DNA of 64,000 bases, taken from positions 1-64,000 of the forward strand of contig JAGFIS010000040.1 of the NCBI GenBank assembly GCA_024103425.1, given 5' to 3'. This DNA is from Chitinophagaceae bacterium (GTDB lineage: Bacteria; Bacteroidota; Bacteroidia; Chitinophagales; Chitinophagaceae). The notes beneath the pieces were generated by a model that was not told the origin of the DNA, did no database searches, and saw only the letters and a list, made by a program, of their open reading frames with translations. Of this stretch, positions 18,182 to 26,680 are shown one piece after another; the stretch's first letter is position 1; each line of letters starts with the position of its first letter. The translations under genes were made by a program, and so were the position numbers.

Positions 18182-18865
18182 TTAATTATTTTTTGGTGTG
18201 GTGGTATATGCTTCCTTCAGATAATTAGGTGTAATATCTGTAGCGGATACAATTTTACCTGTAGAAAACTTCTCTAAAACTAACTTCAGGAAAACCTCCT
18301 CATCCGGAGCGTTGATTAACATCAGTTTATCACCAAAGGCTATGTTAGTAATAAACGGCTTATCCTGCTCCATAGCCGCAAACAGGACGCCTTTATCTTT
18401 AAATGGGATTGTTTCATTTTTCAAATCAATAATTCCTTCTGGCCGCAGCAAGTTTCCTTTTTTATCGTACCAGCCAAAATAATATTCCTGCATACGCGCG
18501 TGAACGATGGGAGCGCAAACATCATAAGGTTCATCTGATTTTTCAATCGCAGTGCGGGCAATTAATTCCAGTGTGCTACAGGCTACGATGGGAACATCCA
18601 GAGCAAATGCAAGCCCTTTTACAGCAGCCAGGCCTATACGTATTCCTGTATAGCTTCCCGGACCGGTTGTGACTCCGATCAAATCTAAATCTTGTGGCTT
18701 TATCCTGTTCCCGGCAAGTAAATCACTTACAGCCCGATGCAAAAACGAACTGTGCTCTTTCTGATTTTCACTTTTCAATATACCAGCAATTCTATTATCG
18801 TTTGCGAGTGCAACCAGCGCGTGCCCGAGTGTCGTATGTACCAGTAAAGTGTGCTGACTCATCAA
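18182..18865 (-). CDS. tsaB: tRNA threonylcarbamoyladenosine biosynthesis protein TsaB
   Basis: Partner of TsaD and TsaE in making the universal t6A37 modification of ANN-decoding tRNAs. The 227-residue protein has the HSP70-like fold: an N-terminal phosphate loop region (VHTTLGHALVALANDNR), LLAGNRIKPQDLDLIGVTTGPGSYTGIRIGLAAVKGLAFALDVP split across strands, and VPIVACSTLELIA. The GPGSYTGIRIG segment is diagnostic. The first ATG of MMSQHT overlaps the stop of the upstream gene by 4 bp (ATGA), implying coupled translation. Confidence 0.93.
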   Translation of the reverse strand: MMSQHTLLVHTTLGHALVALANDNRIAGILKSENQKEHSSFLHRAVSDLLAGNRIKPQDLDLIGVTTGPGSYTGIRIGLAAVKGLAFALDVPIVACSTLELIARTAIEKSDEPYDVCAPIVHARMQEYYFGWYDKKGNLLRPEGIIDLKNETIPFKDKGVLFAAMEQDKPFITNIAFGDKLMLINAPDEEVFLKLVLEKFSTGKIVSATDITPNYLKEAYTTTPKNN

Positions 18866-19458
18866 TCATTCTCATTTTTTCTCTTCCGGTCTTCTGCAAG
18901 GCGGCCGAGCAACCGGTTTACATTTTCAATGCCAATTTTATTCCCCCATTCAAAAGGACCATAGGGATAATTTGTCCCCAGTTTCATGGCACTATTGATT
19001 TCTTCTTTAGAACTGACACCTTCTTCAAAAGCAATGAAAGCTTCATTAATAATATTGCATACTACAGTGGCCGCAACAAGCCCGGGAACATCATCAACAA
19101 AAACCAATTCCCTGCCTAGTGAGATTGCAATTTTCACTACTGATTCAGTTTTCTTACCTGCCACTTCCCAAACTTTACGTCTTAGAAAACCATTCCATCC
19201 ATTTATTCTGAGAAAGTTTTCAGGAAGATTCATTTCGGAGTTAGTTCTTACTACTTCATTAATAAAAACAGGTATTGATGGTAATCCAATCGATAACAAT
19301 TCTTCCGCTCTATTATTCAGAAAAAAAGAAGCATCAACCGGCTGCGAGAAATCAAAGTCAGCGGGAGCATTAATTCTGAAGAACTGAATCTGATCTGACG
19401 GACATCCTTCCAGAATCTCACCGTATTGCCCATCCGTTGCACAGATCAAAATCTTCAT
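18862..19458 (-). CDS. 3-hydroxyacyl-CoA dehydrogenase C-terminal-domain protein
   Basis: A 198-residue protein whose second half (about 115-190) matches the helical C-terminal domain of 3-hydroxyacyl-CoA dehydrogenases: VFVDDVPGLVAATVVCNIIN, then EEGVSSKEEINSAMKLGTNYP and PYGPFEWGNKIG. In complete enzymes this domain follows a ~190-residue NAD-binding Rossmann domain. Here the first ~110 residues keep a short alpha/beta pattern (MKILICATDGQYGEILEG) but no glycine-rich GxGxxG, so NAD binding is doubtful. It is the first gene of a two-gene unit overlapping tsaB by 4 bp. Enzyme activity is uncertain. Confidence 0.75.
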   Translation of the reverse strand: MKILICATDGQYGEILEGCPSDQIQFFRINAPADFDFSQPVDASFFLNNRAEELLSIGLPSIPVFINEVVRTNSEMNLPENFLRINGWNGFLRRKVWEVAGKKTESVVKIAISLGRELVFVDDVPGLVAATVVCNIINEAFIAFEEGVSSKEEINSAMKLGTNYPYGPFEWGNKIGIENVNRLLGRLAEDRKRKNEND

Positions 19459-19497
19459 TATTTCTTTTTTGCAAAAATAAGTTTGTTAAATGAATGA

Positions 19498-19505
19498 TAC
19501 TTTTG
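19498..19505 (+). promoter_or_regulatory. Putative ridA promoter, -7 box
   Basis: TACTTTTG matches TAnnTTTG 33 bases before the chosen ridA ATG at 19539. This excludes the upstream in-frame TTG at 19494, which would lie inside the promoter. Confidence 0.55.
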
Positions 19506-19538
19506 CACTTCATCATTAATCAAAATACACGCTTTATT

Positions 19539-19919
19539 ATGAGTAAAGAAATTATCAACAGCGATCAGGCCCCTGCTCCTATAGGTCCGTATAACCAGGC
19601 GGTAAAAGCAGGTAATCTTTTGTTCTTGTCCGGACAGGTATGCATGGATCCTGCAACAGGTGAACTAAAAAACGGTAGCATTGCCGAAGAAACTGCCCAG
19701 GTTATGAAAAATCTGGAGACTGTATTAAAAGCTGCAGGTGCTTCTTTCGATAATGTAGTAAAGACAACTATTTTCCTGACTGATATGAGCCTGTTTGCAA
19801 CAGTAAACGAAGAGTACGGCAAGCACTTTACAGGTGATTATCCCGCACGCGAGACCGTAGCAGTAAAAGCCCTGCCACGCAGCGTGAATGTTGAAATCAG
19901 CATGATTGCCAGTCTGTAA
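19539..19919 (+). CDS. ridA: RidA family enamine/imine deaminase
   Basis: Hydrolyses reactive enamine/imine intermediates released by PLP enzymes such as threonine dehydratase; cytosolic trimer. The 126-residue protein has APAPIGPYNQAVKAGNLLFLS at the N-terminus, GQVCMDPATGEL, VVKTTIFLTDM and YPARETVAVKALPRSVNVEI. The Arg of YPAR (residue 104) corresponds to the catalytic Arg105 of E. coli RidA, so the protein should be active. It is followed after 17 bp by a 2-hydroxyacid dehydrogenase gene with a TTG start and is likely co-transcribed with it. Confidence 0.95.
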   Translation: MSKEIINSDQAPAPIGPYNQAVKAGNLLFLSGQVCMDPATGELKNGSIAEETAQVMKNLETVLKAAGASFDNVVKTTIFLTDMSLFATVNEEYGKHFTGDYPARETVAVKALPRSVNVEISMIASL

Positions 19920-19936
19920 ATATTTTATAGCTCACA

Positions 19937-20863
19937 TTGGATCGCATTGTAATTATTACCGCGCCCGCACACCCTCTTCTGGCAGAAACACTGCAGAAGA
20001 AAGGTTATGTCGTTCAGAATGCTGAAAAAATCACCTACGAAGAACTTTATGATACCATCGAGGTTGCTGAAGGGCTTGTAGTTACTACGCGACTGACAAT
20101 CGATAAAAAAATCATCGATCGGGCATCACATCTAAAATGGATCGGAAGATTAGGCAGCGGTATGGAACTGATTGATGTGCCATATGCCGAATCCAGGGGA
20201 ATCAGATGTGTCAGTAGTCCGGAAGGCAACCGAAAAGCCGTAGCAGAACACACTCTCGGGTTACTGCTCAACCTTTCTAAGAAAATCACAAGCAGTTATT
20301 TGGAAGTAATAGACGGACAATGGATCAGAAATGCAAATCGCGGGTTCGAACTGGAGGGTAAGACCATCGGCATCATCGGTTATGGAAATACGGGCAGCAC
20401 CTTCGCTTCACTGGTGTCTTCTTTTGATGTTACGGTTTTAGCCCATGACAAATACAAGTACGGATTTGGCAAGGAATATATTAAGGAAGCTAATCCTGAA
20501 CAGATAGCCAGATACTGTGATGTTATCAGTCTGCACCTGCCATTGACCGACGAAACATTCCATTATGCTAATGATGCATTCTTCAATGCTTTGGAGAGAA
20601 AACCGGTCTTCCTGTCTTCCTGCCGGGGAAAGGTAACAGATACCGAAGCCCTCATCAGAGCTCTGGAAAACGGGAAAATATCGGGAGCCGGGCTGGATGT
20701 ACTTGAAAATGAGCAACCGGCAAAAAGGAGCCGGTCAGAAAAGGATCAGCTCAAAAGGCTTACCGAGCGGCCCGAAGTGATTATTACACCCCATATTGCC
20801 GGCTACAGTTATGAGGCTTTATACAAAATGGCAAAAGTTTTACTGGAAAAACTGAATTTGTAG
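19937..20863 (+). CDS. D-isomer-specific 2-hydroxyacid dehydrogenase (NAD-binding)
   Basis: A 308-residue member of the family that includes phosphoglycerate and hydroxypyruvate reductases. It has the substrate-domain segment [20 protein letters not shown], the NAD loop [18 protein letters not shown] (residues about 143-160), SSCRGKVTD with the catalytic Arg, VLENEQ with the catalytic Glu and [10 protein letters not shown] with the catalytic His. The start is TTG; no ATG or GTG is better placed. It lacks the ACT domain of long SerA enzymes, so serine biosynthesis is possible but not shown. Likely co-transcribed with ridA. Confidence 0.88.
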   Translation: MDRIVIITAPAHPLLAETLQKKGYVVQNAEKITYEELYDTIEVAEGLVVTTRLTIDKKIIDRASHLKWIGRLGSGMELIDVPYAESRGIRCVSSPEGNRKAVAEHTLGLLLNLSKKITSSYLEVIDGQWIRNANRGFELEGKTIGIIGYGNTGSTFASLVSSFDVTVLAHDKYKYGFGKEYIKEANPEQIARYCDVISLHLPLTDETFHYANDAFFNALERKPVFLSSCRGKVTDTEALIRALENGKISGAGLDVLENEQPAKRSRSEKDQLKRLTERPEVIITPHIAGYSYEALYKMAKVLLEKLNL

Positions 20864-20883
20864 TTTTTTCTCATTTAATTTCT

Positions 20884-20891
20884 TATATTTG
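20884..20891 (+). promoter_or_regulatory. Putative greA promoter, -7 box
   Basis: TATATTTG matches TAnnTTTG. A TTTG at 20857-20860 is a possible -33 box, but the spacing (23 bases) is a little long. It lies 21 bases after the preceding stop and just before the hairpin/T-tract at 20899-20940. Transcription from it would give a 190-base greA leader. Confidence 0.5.
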
Positions 20892-20898
20892 TGTACGT

Positions 20899-20940
20899 AC
20901 AACGCTTTAGCGCGACTAGAGCGTTGTATTTTTTTTATTT
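20899..20940 (+). terminator. Hairpin with T-tract in the greA leader: terminator or attenuator
   Basis: ACAACGCT (20899-20906) pairs with AGCGTTGT (20920-20927), a perfect 8-bp stem, and is followed by ATTTTTTTTATTT. It may simply end the ridA/dehydrogenase transcript. However, a consensus -7 box lies only 8 bases before the stem, so a transcript starting there would enter a terminator at once, as in an attenuator. Confidence 0.8.
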
Positions 20941-21042
20941 CAGTTGAACTGAAATTATTATCAAAATGAAGTACAGAAACGAATATCACCGAAAAGAGCC
21001 CCAGGACTCGCTGCGAGTCTTCCGGGAGTACTAATTCTGTAC
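20938..21042 (+). ncRNA. Structured part of the greA 5' leader
   Basis: TTTCAGTT (20938-20945) is complementary to AACTGAAA (20947-20954). GTACAGAA (20971-20978) can pair with TTCTGTAC (21035-21042), closing a domain that contains the hairpin GACTCG (21005-21010)/CGAGTC (21014-21019) and outer CC/GG pairs. No known riboswitch class was recognised. Structure is by eye only, without folding energy. Confidence 0.5.
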
Positions 21043-21084
21043 CCAATCTAATATTTACATTCTTTTACTTTTAATCTTAATGTC

Positions 21085-21558
21085 ATGACACAGGTAAGCT
21101 ATGTAACACAAGAGACTTTTGACGAAATGCAAAAGGAACTGCAACGGATGAAAGCAGTAGATCGCCTTGCCGTATCCAAAGCTATAGCAGAGGCCAGAGA
21201 GAAAGGCGATTTAAAGGAGAATGCAGAGTATGACGCTGCAAAAGAAGCTCAGGGGATTTTAGAAGCTAAAATCAAACAGCTCGAGGGTACTATTGCGAAT
21301 TCTAAAATTATCGATACCAGCATGCTGGATACGAGCAGGGTATCCATACTCACACATGTGACAGTAACGAATCTTAAAACCAATAAACAGCTGACCTATC
21401 AAATCGTATCCGAGAAAGAGGCTGATCTCAAGATGAAGAAAATATCAGCAACTTCCCCGGTAGGTGCAGGCTTGCTGGGTAAGGAGGTAGGCGAGATTGC
21501 AGAGATCAATGCTCCTGCAGGATTGCTGAAGTTTAGGGTGGAAAAAATTTCCGTTTAA
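21085..21558 (+). CDS. greA: Transcription elongation factor GreA
   Basis: Reaches into the RNA polymerase secondary channel and stimulates cleavage of backtracked RNA. The 157-residue protein has the N-terminal coiled coil (about 8-75) with the acidic tip in the segment REKGDLKENAEYDAAKEAQG, where Asp and Glu bind the catalytic Mg2+, and the C-terminal FKBP-like domain (about 80-157: SPVGAGLLGKEVGEIAEINAP). Length and tip match GreA. Preceded by a long structured leader; the HIT gene follows after 34 bp. Confidence 0.97.
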   Translation: MTQVSYVTQETFDEMQKELQRMKAVDRLAVSKAIAEAREKGDLKENAEYDAAKEAQGILEAKIKQLEGTIANSKIIDTSMLDTSRVSILTHVTVTNLKTNKQLTYQIVSEKEADLKMKKISATSPVGAGLLGKEVGEIAEINAPAGLLKFRVEKISV

Positions 21559-21592
21559 TTTTGCAGCTACTGAAAACAAAATTTAAACGATT

Positions 21593-22009
21593 ATGTCCAT
21601 CTTCACAAAAATCATCAACGGCGAACTTCCTTCGTATAAGATTCTTGAGAACGATAAGTTTTATGCATTCCTTGATATCTTTCCTCTTGTTGAAGGGCAT
21701 ACTTTGGTAATCCCTAAAGAAGAGATAGATAAATTTTTCGATATGCCCGAAGACTTGCTCTCTGAAATTCTTGTTTTTGCAAAACCTATTGCAAAGGCTA
21801 TCGAGCAGGCATTCGACTGTAACCGTTGCGGCATCAGTGTTGTAGGCTTGGAAGTGCCGCATGCGCACATGCATATGGTACCACTCAACACCATGGAAGA
21901 CCTGAATTTTACAAGGAAGAAAATGTCGCCAACACCGGAGGAATTGAAGAAAACTCAGGAGAAAATCCTGAAGTACCTCAACCCGGGCAGGCAGCCTGAA
22001 ACTGTTTAA
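21593..22009 (+). CDS. HIT family protein
   Basis: A 138-residue histidine-triad hydrolase/transferase acting on nucleotide conjugates such as nucleoside phosphoramidates. It begins SIFTKIINGELPSYKILEND, typical of the HinT branch, and carries the triad VPHAHMHMVPL (about residues 85-95), whose middle His is the nucleophile. It lies 34 bp after greA and shares its strand, ending at a terminator at 22043. Physiological substrate unknown. Confidence 0.93.
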   Translation: MSIFTKIINGELPSYKILENDKFYAFLDIFPLVEGHTLVIPKEEIDKFFDMPEDLLSEILVFAKPIAKAIEQAFDCNRCGISVVGLEVPHAHMHMVPLNTMEDLNFTRKKMSPTPEELKKTQEKILKYLNPGRQPETV

Positions 22010-22042
22010 AGAAACCAAAAATATTAAGAGCCCTCTTTTTTA

Positions 22043-22076
22043 ACAGCCGTAACTCCATACGGCTGTTTTACTTTTG
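22043..22076 (+). terminator. Terminator after the HIT gene, overlapping a promoter box
   Basis: ACAGCCGTA (22043-22051) pairs with TACGGCTGT (22058-22066) around a six-base loop, followed by TTTACTTTTG. The T-rich part also contains TACTTTTG (22069-22076), an exact TAnnTTTG box, only 6 bases before the next ATG at 22083. Confidence 0.8.
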
Positions 22077-22082
22077 ACACCT

Positions 22083-23009
22083 ATGAAACAATCTACGCCT
22101 TTCTTAATTCTTACTTTGGTGCTCCCTTTCATGCTAAAAGCACAGGTAAAGGATACCGCAGTTAAGGTAGATGGGCAGTATGTTACACTTTCTGAGGTGA
22201 TTATTAACCGTAAGCTCGATGTTGCATCTTTCATTGCCAGAGTGAAGAATGACACAACGTTTTATAAAGCCTTCAAGAATTTGAGAGTTGTCGGTTTCAC
22301 TTCCATCAATGACATTCGGATGCTCGGCAAGAAAGGTAAACTTCAGGCAACTTTGAAAGGAACATCCAAACAGATTATAAAAAACGGTTGTCGGGAAATG
22401 GAAGTACTGAGCCGCGAAACAACCGGAGATTTCTACGACAAGAAAGGAGACTACAATTATTACACCGCGTCAATGTATGCACAACTTTTCTTCACGGATA
22501 GTGTTATTTGCGGAGAGACGAATATCGTCGGCAACACAGAACTCAGCACTGGCGGACTCAGCGGAATAGAGAAGCACAAGGCTCAACTTAAAATGCTGTT
22601 TTTCAATCCGGGAAAGCGAATTAAAGGACTCCCCCTTATCAGTGGCAAAACAGCCATATTCGACCGCTCAATGATAGGAAACTACGATATGCACATCGAC
22701 TTCGACGAGCGAATGCAGGCGTATGTCTTTTCCATAAAAGTAAAACCCGGAAGGGAAAGTAATGTAGTCATCAAAGAAATGATTACCTGGTTTGATCAGA
22801 AAAATTTTGATGTGCTTGCCAGAAACTATGTGCTGAAATACAATGCAAGTGTTTACAGCTTTGATGTAGATATGAAGGTGAAAATGACGCGCTTTGATAA
22901 CCTGCTCATCCCCTCAGTTATCTCTTACAACGGGTCATGGAAAGTAATCTTTAAAAAGAGAGAGACCGGCCTGTTTACTGCTACCCTATCCGGTTTCAAT
23001 CGCGGATGA
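22083..23009 (+). CDS. Conserved exported protein of unknown function
   Basis: A 308-residue protein starting MKQSTPFLILTLVLPFMLKAQ, a signal peptide ending at AQ. The mature part opens with LSEVIINRKLDVASFIARVKNDTTFYKAFKNLRV and is otherwise rich in beta strands, with repeated aromatic and basic segments (GDYNYYTASMYAQLFF, VLKYNASVYSFDVDMKVKM). No domain was recognised; similar proteins seem common in Bacteroidota (from memory). A lipid- or outer-membrane-associated beta protein is a guess. The ATG at 22083 was preferred to the TTG at 22074, which lies within the promoter box. Monocistronic, with a terminator at 23044. Confidence 0.7.
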   Translation: MKQSTPFLILTLVLPFMLKAQVKDTAVKVDGQYVTLSEVIINRKLDVASFIARVKNDTTFYKAFKNLRVVGFTSINDIRMLGKKGKLQATLKGTSKQIIKNGCREMEVLSRETTGDFYDKKGDYNYYTASMYAQLFFTDSVICGETNIVGNTELSTGGLSGIEKHKAQLKMLFFNPGKRIKGLPLISGKTAIFDRSMIGNYDMHIDFDERMQAYVFSIKVKPGRESNVVIKEMITWFDQKNFDVLARNYVLKYNASVYSFDVDMKVKMTRFDNLLIPSVISYNGSWKVIFKKRETGLFTATLSGFNRG

Positions 23010-23043
23010 AAATACTTCCCGGTCAAATCTATCGAAAAAAAGA

Positions 23044-23066
23044 GGCGGTCTTCACCGCCCCGTTTT
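23044..23066 (+). terminator. Terminator of the 22083-23009 gene
   Basis: GGCGGT (23044-23049) and ACCGCC (23054-23059) pair around the tetraloop CTTC, followed by CCGTTTTTA. It separates this gene from the convergent small gene at 23098. Confidence 0.85.
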
Positions 23067-23097
23067 TATGGTGTTTATGAAAAGAAAAAAGGTAATT

Positions 23098-23403
23098 CTA
23101 ATTTTTTCTGACGTGATTCAGGAAATAATAAGGATTCAACGAGTAACAAATACTGTGGTTTTTGCCTCGTGTTCCCATCCTGAGGTTGAGGAATTTATTT
23201 CCTTCGTCAATTTCTTTCAATTCCAGATCCGGACAGATTTCAGGAAGCATTTCCCTCAGAAGTCCACCCCAGCAGGCCTCGGCCAGCTTGTCTTTATTAG
23301 ACATGTTTGACATTGCTGAATATTGCTGTCGGTAATGAAATTCTTTGGAGAAAAATTGACTGTTGGGTGCAATCAATACCTCGTGGTAGGTAATAGTTTC
23401 CAT
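23098..23403 (-). CDS. Small protein of unknown function
   Basis: A 101-residue soluble protein without signal peptide or membrane segment. It starts METITYHEVLIAPNSQFFSK and ends in a basic RGKNHSICYSLNPYYF-region tail. The middle (DKLAEACWGGLLREMLPEIC) looks helical. No family was recognised. It stands alone between a convergent exported-protein gene and the divergent EamA transporter gene. The reading frame is believable from its codon use and composition, but no function can be given. Confidence 0.6.
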   Translation of the reverse strand: METITYHEVLIAPNSQFFSKEFHYRQQYSAMSNMSNKDKLAEACWGGLLREMLPEICPDLELKEIDEGNKFLNLRMGTRGKNHSICYSLNPYYFLNHVRKN

Positions 23404-23574
23404 AGCGGTCAGGGTTTTGGTTTTGGGGGATTCCTGACCTGAAACCGTATTTTTCAGGTGCGGAATCGGTAATAGAACGGCAGCTATCTCAAAATTGTTG
23501 TGTTTTTTTCTGAAAATTTTTGTCCGTTTCAGAGGAAGGTTCCCTCTATTTTCGCACTTTTACCCTGAAAATCA

Positions 23575-24465
23575 ATTGTTATTCGCAACTTAAAGTGGAT
23601 ATCGGCCGGCATTCTCTTCGCTCTTTTCTGGGCGTCAGCTGCTACAGCTACTAAGTTCGCTTTGCAGACGGCGCAGCCCCTGGTAATAGCACAAATACGC
23701 TTTGCGGTTGCTGGTTTAGTAATGATTTTCATCTCTCATGTAATTCTGAGGCACCCCCTGCCCGGGAAGCGAATCTTCAAACAAATAACGATTTACGGAC
23801 TGTTGAACATCACCATTTATCTCGGCTGCTATGTTACTGCAATGCAAAACGTAACTGCCGGTATCGGTGCCCTGGCTATAGCTATCAATCCTATCTACAT
23901 CGCTTTCATCAGCGCCTTTTTCCTGAAGAACAAGGTGAACCTGAAAATTATCATCGCCATTATTACCGGTACTTTCGGGGTAGTATTTGCCTCTCTCCCA
24001 CTCATGGCCGACGCCAGTGTTACTACAGGCGGCCTCTTGCTGCTGCTCTTCGGTATGCTTTCCTATTCTTTGGGTGCCATCTACTTCTCCCGTCAAAACT
24101 GGGGCAGTACTCAACTGCTTACCATTAACGGATGGCAAACATTTATCGGTGGTGCCTTCCTCTTACCCTTGACACTTTATAATTATGAGGACCCGGCTAA
24201 TCTCCTAAATACTAAATTCTGGTTCAGTACCCTATGGCTGGCATTTATGGTTTCAATACTGGCCGTCTCTCTCTGGTTATGGCTGCTGAGACACGATGCT
24301 GTTAAAGCAGGAATTTGGTTGTTTTTATGTCCTCTGTTCGGACTGCTGATCGCTTTTATCCTGCTCAATGAGCCTATTGACTATCACACATTTATCGGCT
24401 TGGCAGCCGTAATCGGTGCATTGATGCTGGGCGAAAAAACCCCGGTAAAATCTGATGCGGGATAA
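23575..24465 (+). CDS. EamA/DMT-family transporter, start codon unclear
   Basis: A drug/metabolite transporter with about ten membrane helices in two EamA repeats (about 1-140 and 150-290), inner membrane. Coding similarity starts before the first ordinary start codon: the frame runs from 23569 and encodes KWISAGILFALFWASAATA as the first helix, yet contains no ATG, GTG or TTG until TTG at 23662, which would remove that helix. An ATT at 23575 is therefore proposed (296 residues); a mutated start is the alternative. A near-consensus box TATTTTCG lies just upstream (from 23547). Substrate unknown. Confidence 0.75.
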   Translation: MVIRNLKWISAGILFALFWASAATATKFALQTAQPLVIAQIRFAVAGLVMIFISHVILRHPLPGKRIFKQITIYGLLNITIYLGCYVTAMQNVTAGIGALAIAINPIYIAFISAFFLKNKVNLKIIIAIITGTFGVVFASLPLMADASVTTGGLLLLLFGMLSYSLGAIYFSRQNWGSTQLLTINGWQTFIGGAFLLPLTLYNYEDPANLLNTKFWFSTLWLAFMVSILAVSLWLWLLRHDAVKAGIWLFLCPLFGLLIAFILLNEPIDYHTFIGLAAVIGALMLGEKTPVKSDAG

Positions 24466-24510
24466 GTCTTGAAAACTACACTGACTTTTTTTCACTTTTT
24501 ACTGACAGGT

Positions 24511-24564
24511 ATCTTGTCAAAACTGTCAAGAATAGTACAAAATCAAGATTGGCACAATTATTCA
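24511..24564 (+). promoter_or_regulatory. Inverted repeat and sigma-54-like element upstream of groES
   Basis: TCTTGTCA and CTGTCAAGA (24512-24531) form an inverted repeat with one mismatch. About 18 bases on, TTGGCAC (24549-24555) fits the -24 half of a sigma-54 promoter, but the -12 half reads TTCA instead of TTGC. No CIRCE (HrcA) operator was found. The true groESL promoter cannot be settled by eye. Confidence 0.3.
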
Positions 24565-24607
24565 TATAACAATGCAAACTCAAAAAATCTTAAAAAATCA
24601 AACAACT

Positions 24608-24907
24608 ATGGCAAAATTGAAAGTTGAACTCTTTGACGACAGAGTTCTGGTTAAGCCAAATGCGGCTGAGGAAAAGACTGCCGGGGGAATTATCATCCCT
24701 GATACAGCAAAAGAAAAGCCCCAGAAAGGAACTGTTGTTGCAGTTGGAAAGGGTAAATATGCAGAACATACCGGAAACCTCATCCCTCTTCAGGTAAAAG
24801 TGGGTGATGTTGTAATGTACGGCAAATACGGTGGAACAGAAATCAACATCGAAGGAACAGACTATCTCATCATGAGAGCTTCTGACATTTTAATGAAAGT
24901 GAACTAA
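24608..24907 (+). CDS. groES: Co-chaperonin GroES
   Basis: The heptameric lid of the GroEL cage. The 99-residue protein starts [17 protein letters not shown]; the mobile loop that docks on GroEL is [19 protein letters not shown] (about 20-38), and the roof segment follows. An upstream in-frame ATG at 24572 would add 12 residues without family similarity, so 24608 was chosen. groL follows after 41 bp in the same transcript. Confidence 0.97.
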   Translation: MAKLKVELFDDRVLVKPNAAEEKTAGGIIIPDTAKEKPQKGTVVAVGKGKYAEHTGNLIPLQVKVGDVVMYGKYGGTEINIEGTDYLIMRASDILMKVN

Positions 24908-24948
24908 TTAAATCAAATAAGTTAAACCAATTAAATAATCATACAACC

Positions 24949-26592
24949 ATGGCGAAACAAATATTCTTTGATATTGAAGCCCGGAACAAAATGAAGAAGG
25001 GTGTGGATACGCTGGCAAATGCTGTGAAAGTAACCCTTGGTCCTAAAGGACGCAACGTAGTTATTGAGAAAAAATTCGGAGCTCCCAGCGTTACAAAAGA
25101 CGGTGTTACCGTAGCTAAAGAAATTGAACTGGAGGATCCGATTGAAAATATGGGTGCACAAATGGTGAAAGAAGTAGCCAGCAAAACCGGCGATATCGCA
25201 GGTGATGGTACAACTACTGCCACCGTTCTCGCACAAGCTATTATCGGCGAAGGCCTGAAGAACGTAGCTGCAGGTGCTAATCCGATGGACCTGAAGCGCG
25301 GTATCGATAAGGCTGTTAAGGGCATTATCGAGAGTCTGAAAAAACAATCTGTTTCCGTAGGAGACAACAACAATAAAATTGAGCAGGTAGCTACAATTTC
25401 CGCAAACAACGATGAAAGCATCGGTAGCCTGATTGCTGAAGCAATGCAAAAAGTGGGTAAAGAAGGGGTTATCACTGTTGAAGAGGCAAAAGGAACTGAT
25501 ACTACAGTAGAAGTTGTTGAAGGTATGCAGTTTGACCGCGGTTACATCTCTCCTTACTTCGTAACCAACAGCGAAAAAATGCAGGCCGAACTGGATAATC
25601 CTTACATCCTGATTTACGACAAGAAAATCAGTAACATGAAGGATATCTTGCACATTCTCGAGAAAGTTGCACAAAGTGGCCGTCCGTTGCTGATTATCTC
25701 CGAAGACCTCGAAGGTGAAGCTCTTGCTACACTTGTTGTAAACAAACTGAGAGGTACTTTGAAGGTAGCCGCTGTTAAGGCTCCGGGATTCGGCGACAGG
25801 AGAAAAGAAATGCTGCAGGATATCGCTGTTCTTACAGGTGGTACAGTTATCAGCGAAGAGCAGGGATATAAACTTGAGAATGCAGACCTCACCTACCTGG
25901 GGCAGGCAGGTCATATCTCTATTGACAAAGACAATACTACAATCGTTAACGGTAAAGGAAAGAAAGATACCATCAAAGCAAGAGTTAACCAGATTAAAGC
26001 TCAGGTTGAAACTACAACCAGCGACTACGACAGAGAAAAACTGCAGGAACGTCTGGCTAAACTGAGTGGCGGTGTAGCCGTATTGTATGTTGGTGCTGCT
26101 ACCGAAGTTGAAATGAAAGAAAAGAAAGACCGTGTAGATGACGCTTTGCACGCTACAAGAGCAGCCGTTGAAGAAGGTATCGTACCGGGTGGTGGCGTTG
26201 CTTACATCAGAGCAATACAGAGTATCAAAGACCTGAAAGGAGATAACGAAGACGAAACTACCGGAGTACAGATTGTAAAAAGAGCTGCTGAAGAGCCCGT
26301 TCGTCAGATCGTGGTAAACAGCGGATTGGAAGGAAGTATCGTTGTTCAGAAAATCAAAGACGGCAAGAAAGACTTTGGCTTTAACGCACGTACCGAGACT
26401 TTTGAAAACCTGTTTACCGCCGGGGTTATTGACCCCACTAAGGTTACCAGAATTGCATTGGAAAATGCCGCTTCCATTGCTGGAATGTTGCTGACAACCG
26501 AATGTGTAATCTCTGATAAACCTGAAAAAGAAAAACCCGCTATGCCTCCTATGGGTGGCGGAATGGGTGGTGGAATGGATATGGGATACTAA
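24949..26592 (+). CDS. groL: Chaperonin GroEL
   Basis: The ATP-driven folding chamber, a double ring of 14 subunits. The 547-residue protein has the ATP loop [20 protein letters not shown], the motif [14 protein letters not shown] with the catalytic Asp, the apical substrate-binding domain (about 190-375), [19 protein letters not shown] and a C-terminal Gly-Met tail ([12 protein letters not shown]) that lines the cavity floor. Length equals the E. coli protein (548). Only one groL is seen in this window. A terminator follows at 26620. Confidence 0.98.
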   Translation: MAKQIFFDIEARNKMKKGVDTLANAVKVTLGPKGRNVVIEKKFGAPSVTKDGVTVAKEIELEDPIENMGAQMVKEVASKTGDIAGDGTTTATVLAQAIIGEGLKNVAAGANPMDLKRGIDKAVKGIIESLKKQSVSVGDNNNKIEQVATISANNDESIGSLIAEAMQKVGKEGVITVEEAKGTDTTVEVVEGMQFDRGYISPYFVTNSEKMQAELDNPYILIYDKKISNMKDILHILEKVAQSGRPLLIISEDLEGEALATLVVNKLRGTLKVAAVKAPGFGDRRKEMLQDIAVLTGGTVISEEQGYKLENADLTYLGQAGHISIDKDNTTIVNGKGKKDTIKARVNQIKAQVETTTSDYDREKLQERLAKLSGGVAVLYVGAATEVEMKEKKDRVDDALHATRAAVEEGIVPGGGVAYIRAIQSIKDLKGDNEDETTGVQIVKRAAEEPVRQIVVNSGLEGSIVVQKIKDGKKDFGFNARTETFENLFTAGVIDPTKVTRIALENAASIAGMLLTTECVISDKPEKEKPAMPPMGGGMGGGMDMGY

Positions 26593-26619
26593 TCCACACT
26601 CACATCATAATTTTAAAAG

Positions 26620-26648
26620 AGCTGCTTCGTTTTGGAGCAGCTTTTTTA
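26620..26648 (+). terminator. Terminator of groES-groL
   Basis: AGCTGCT (26620-26626) pairs with AGCAGCT (26636-26642) and is followed by a T-tract to 26647, 27 bases after the groL stop. Confidence 0.9.
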
Positions 26649-26680
26649 TATCTGTCAATAATCAAATCTTTCGGATTCAC

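Noticed and set aside
24480..24607. CIRCE operator at groESL
   Set aside because: No TTAGCACTC-N9-GAGTGCTAA match was found.
24931..26151. 406-codon antisense frame inside groL
   Set aside because: Long antisense frames are common in highly biased genes such as groL; composition (very Phe, Cys, Ser rich) is not protein-like.
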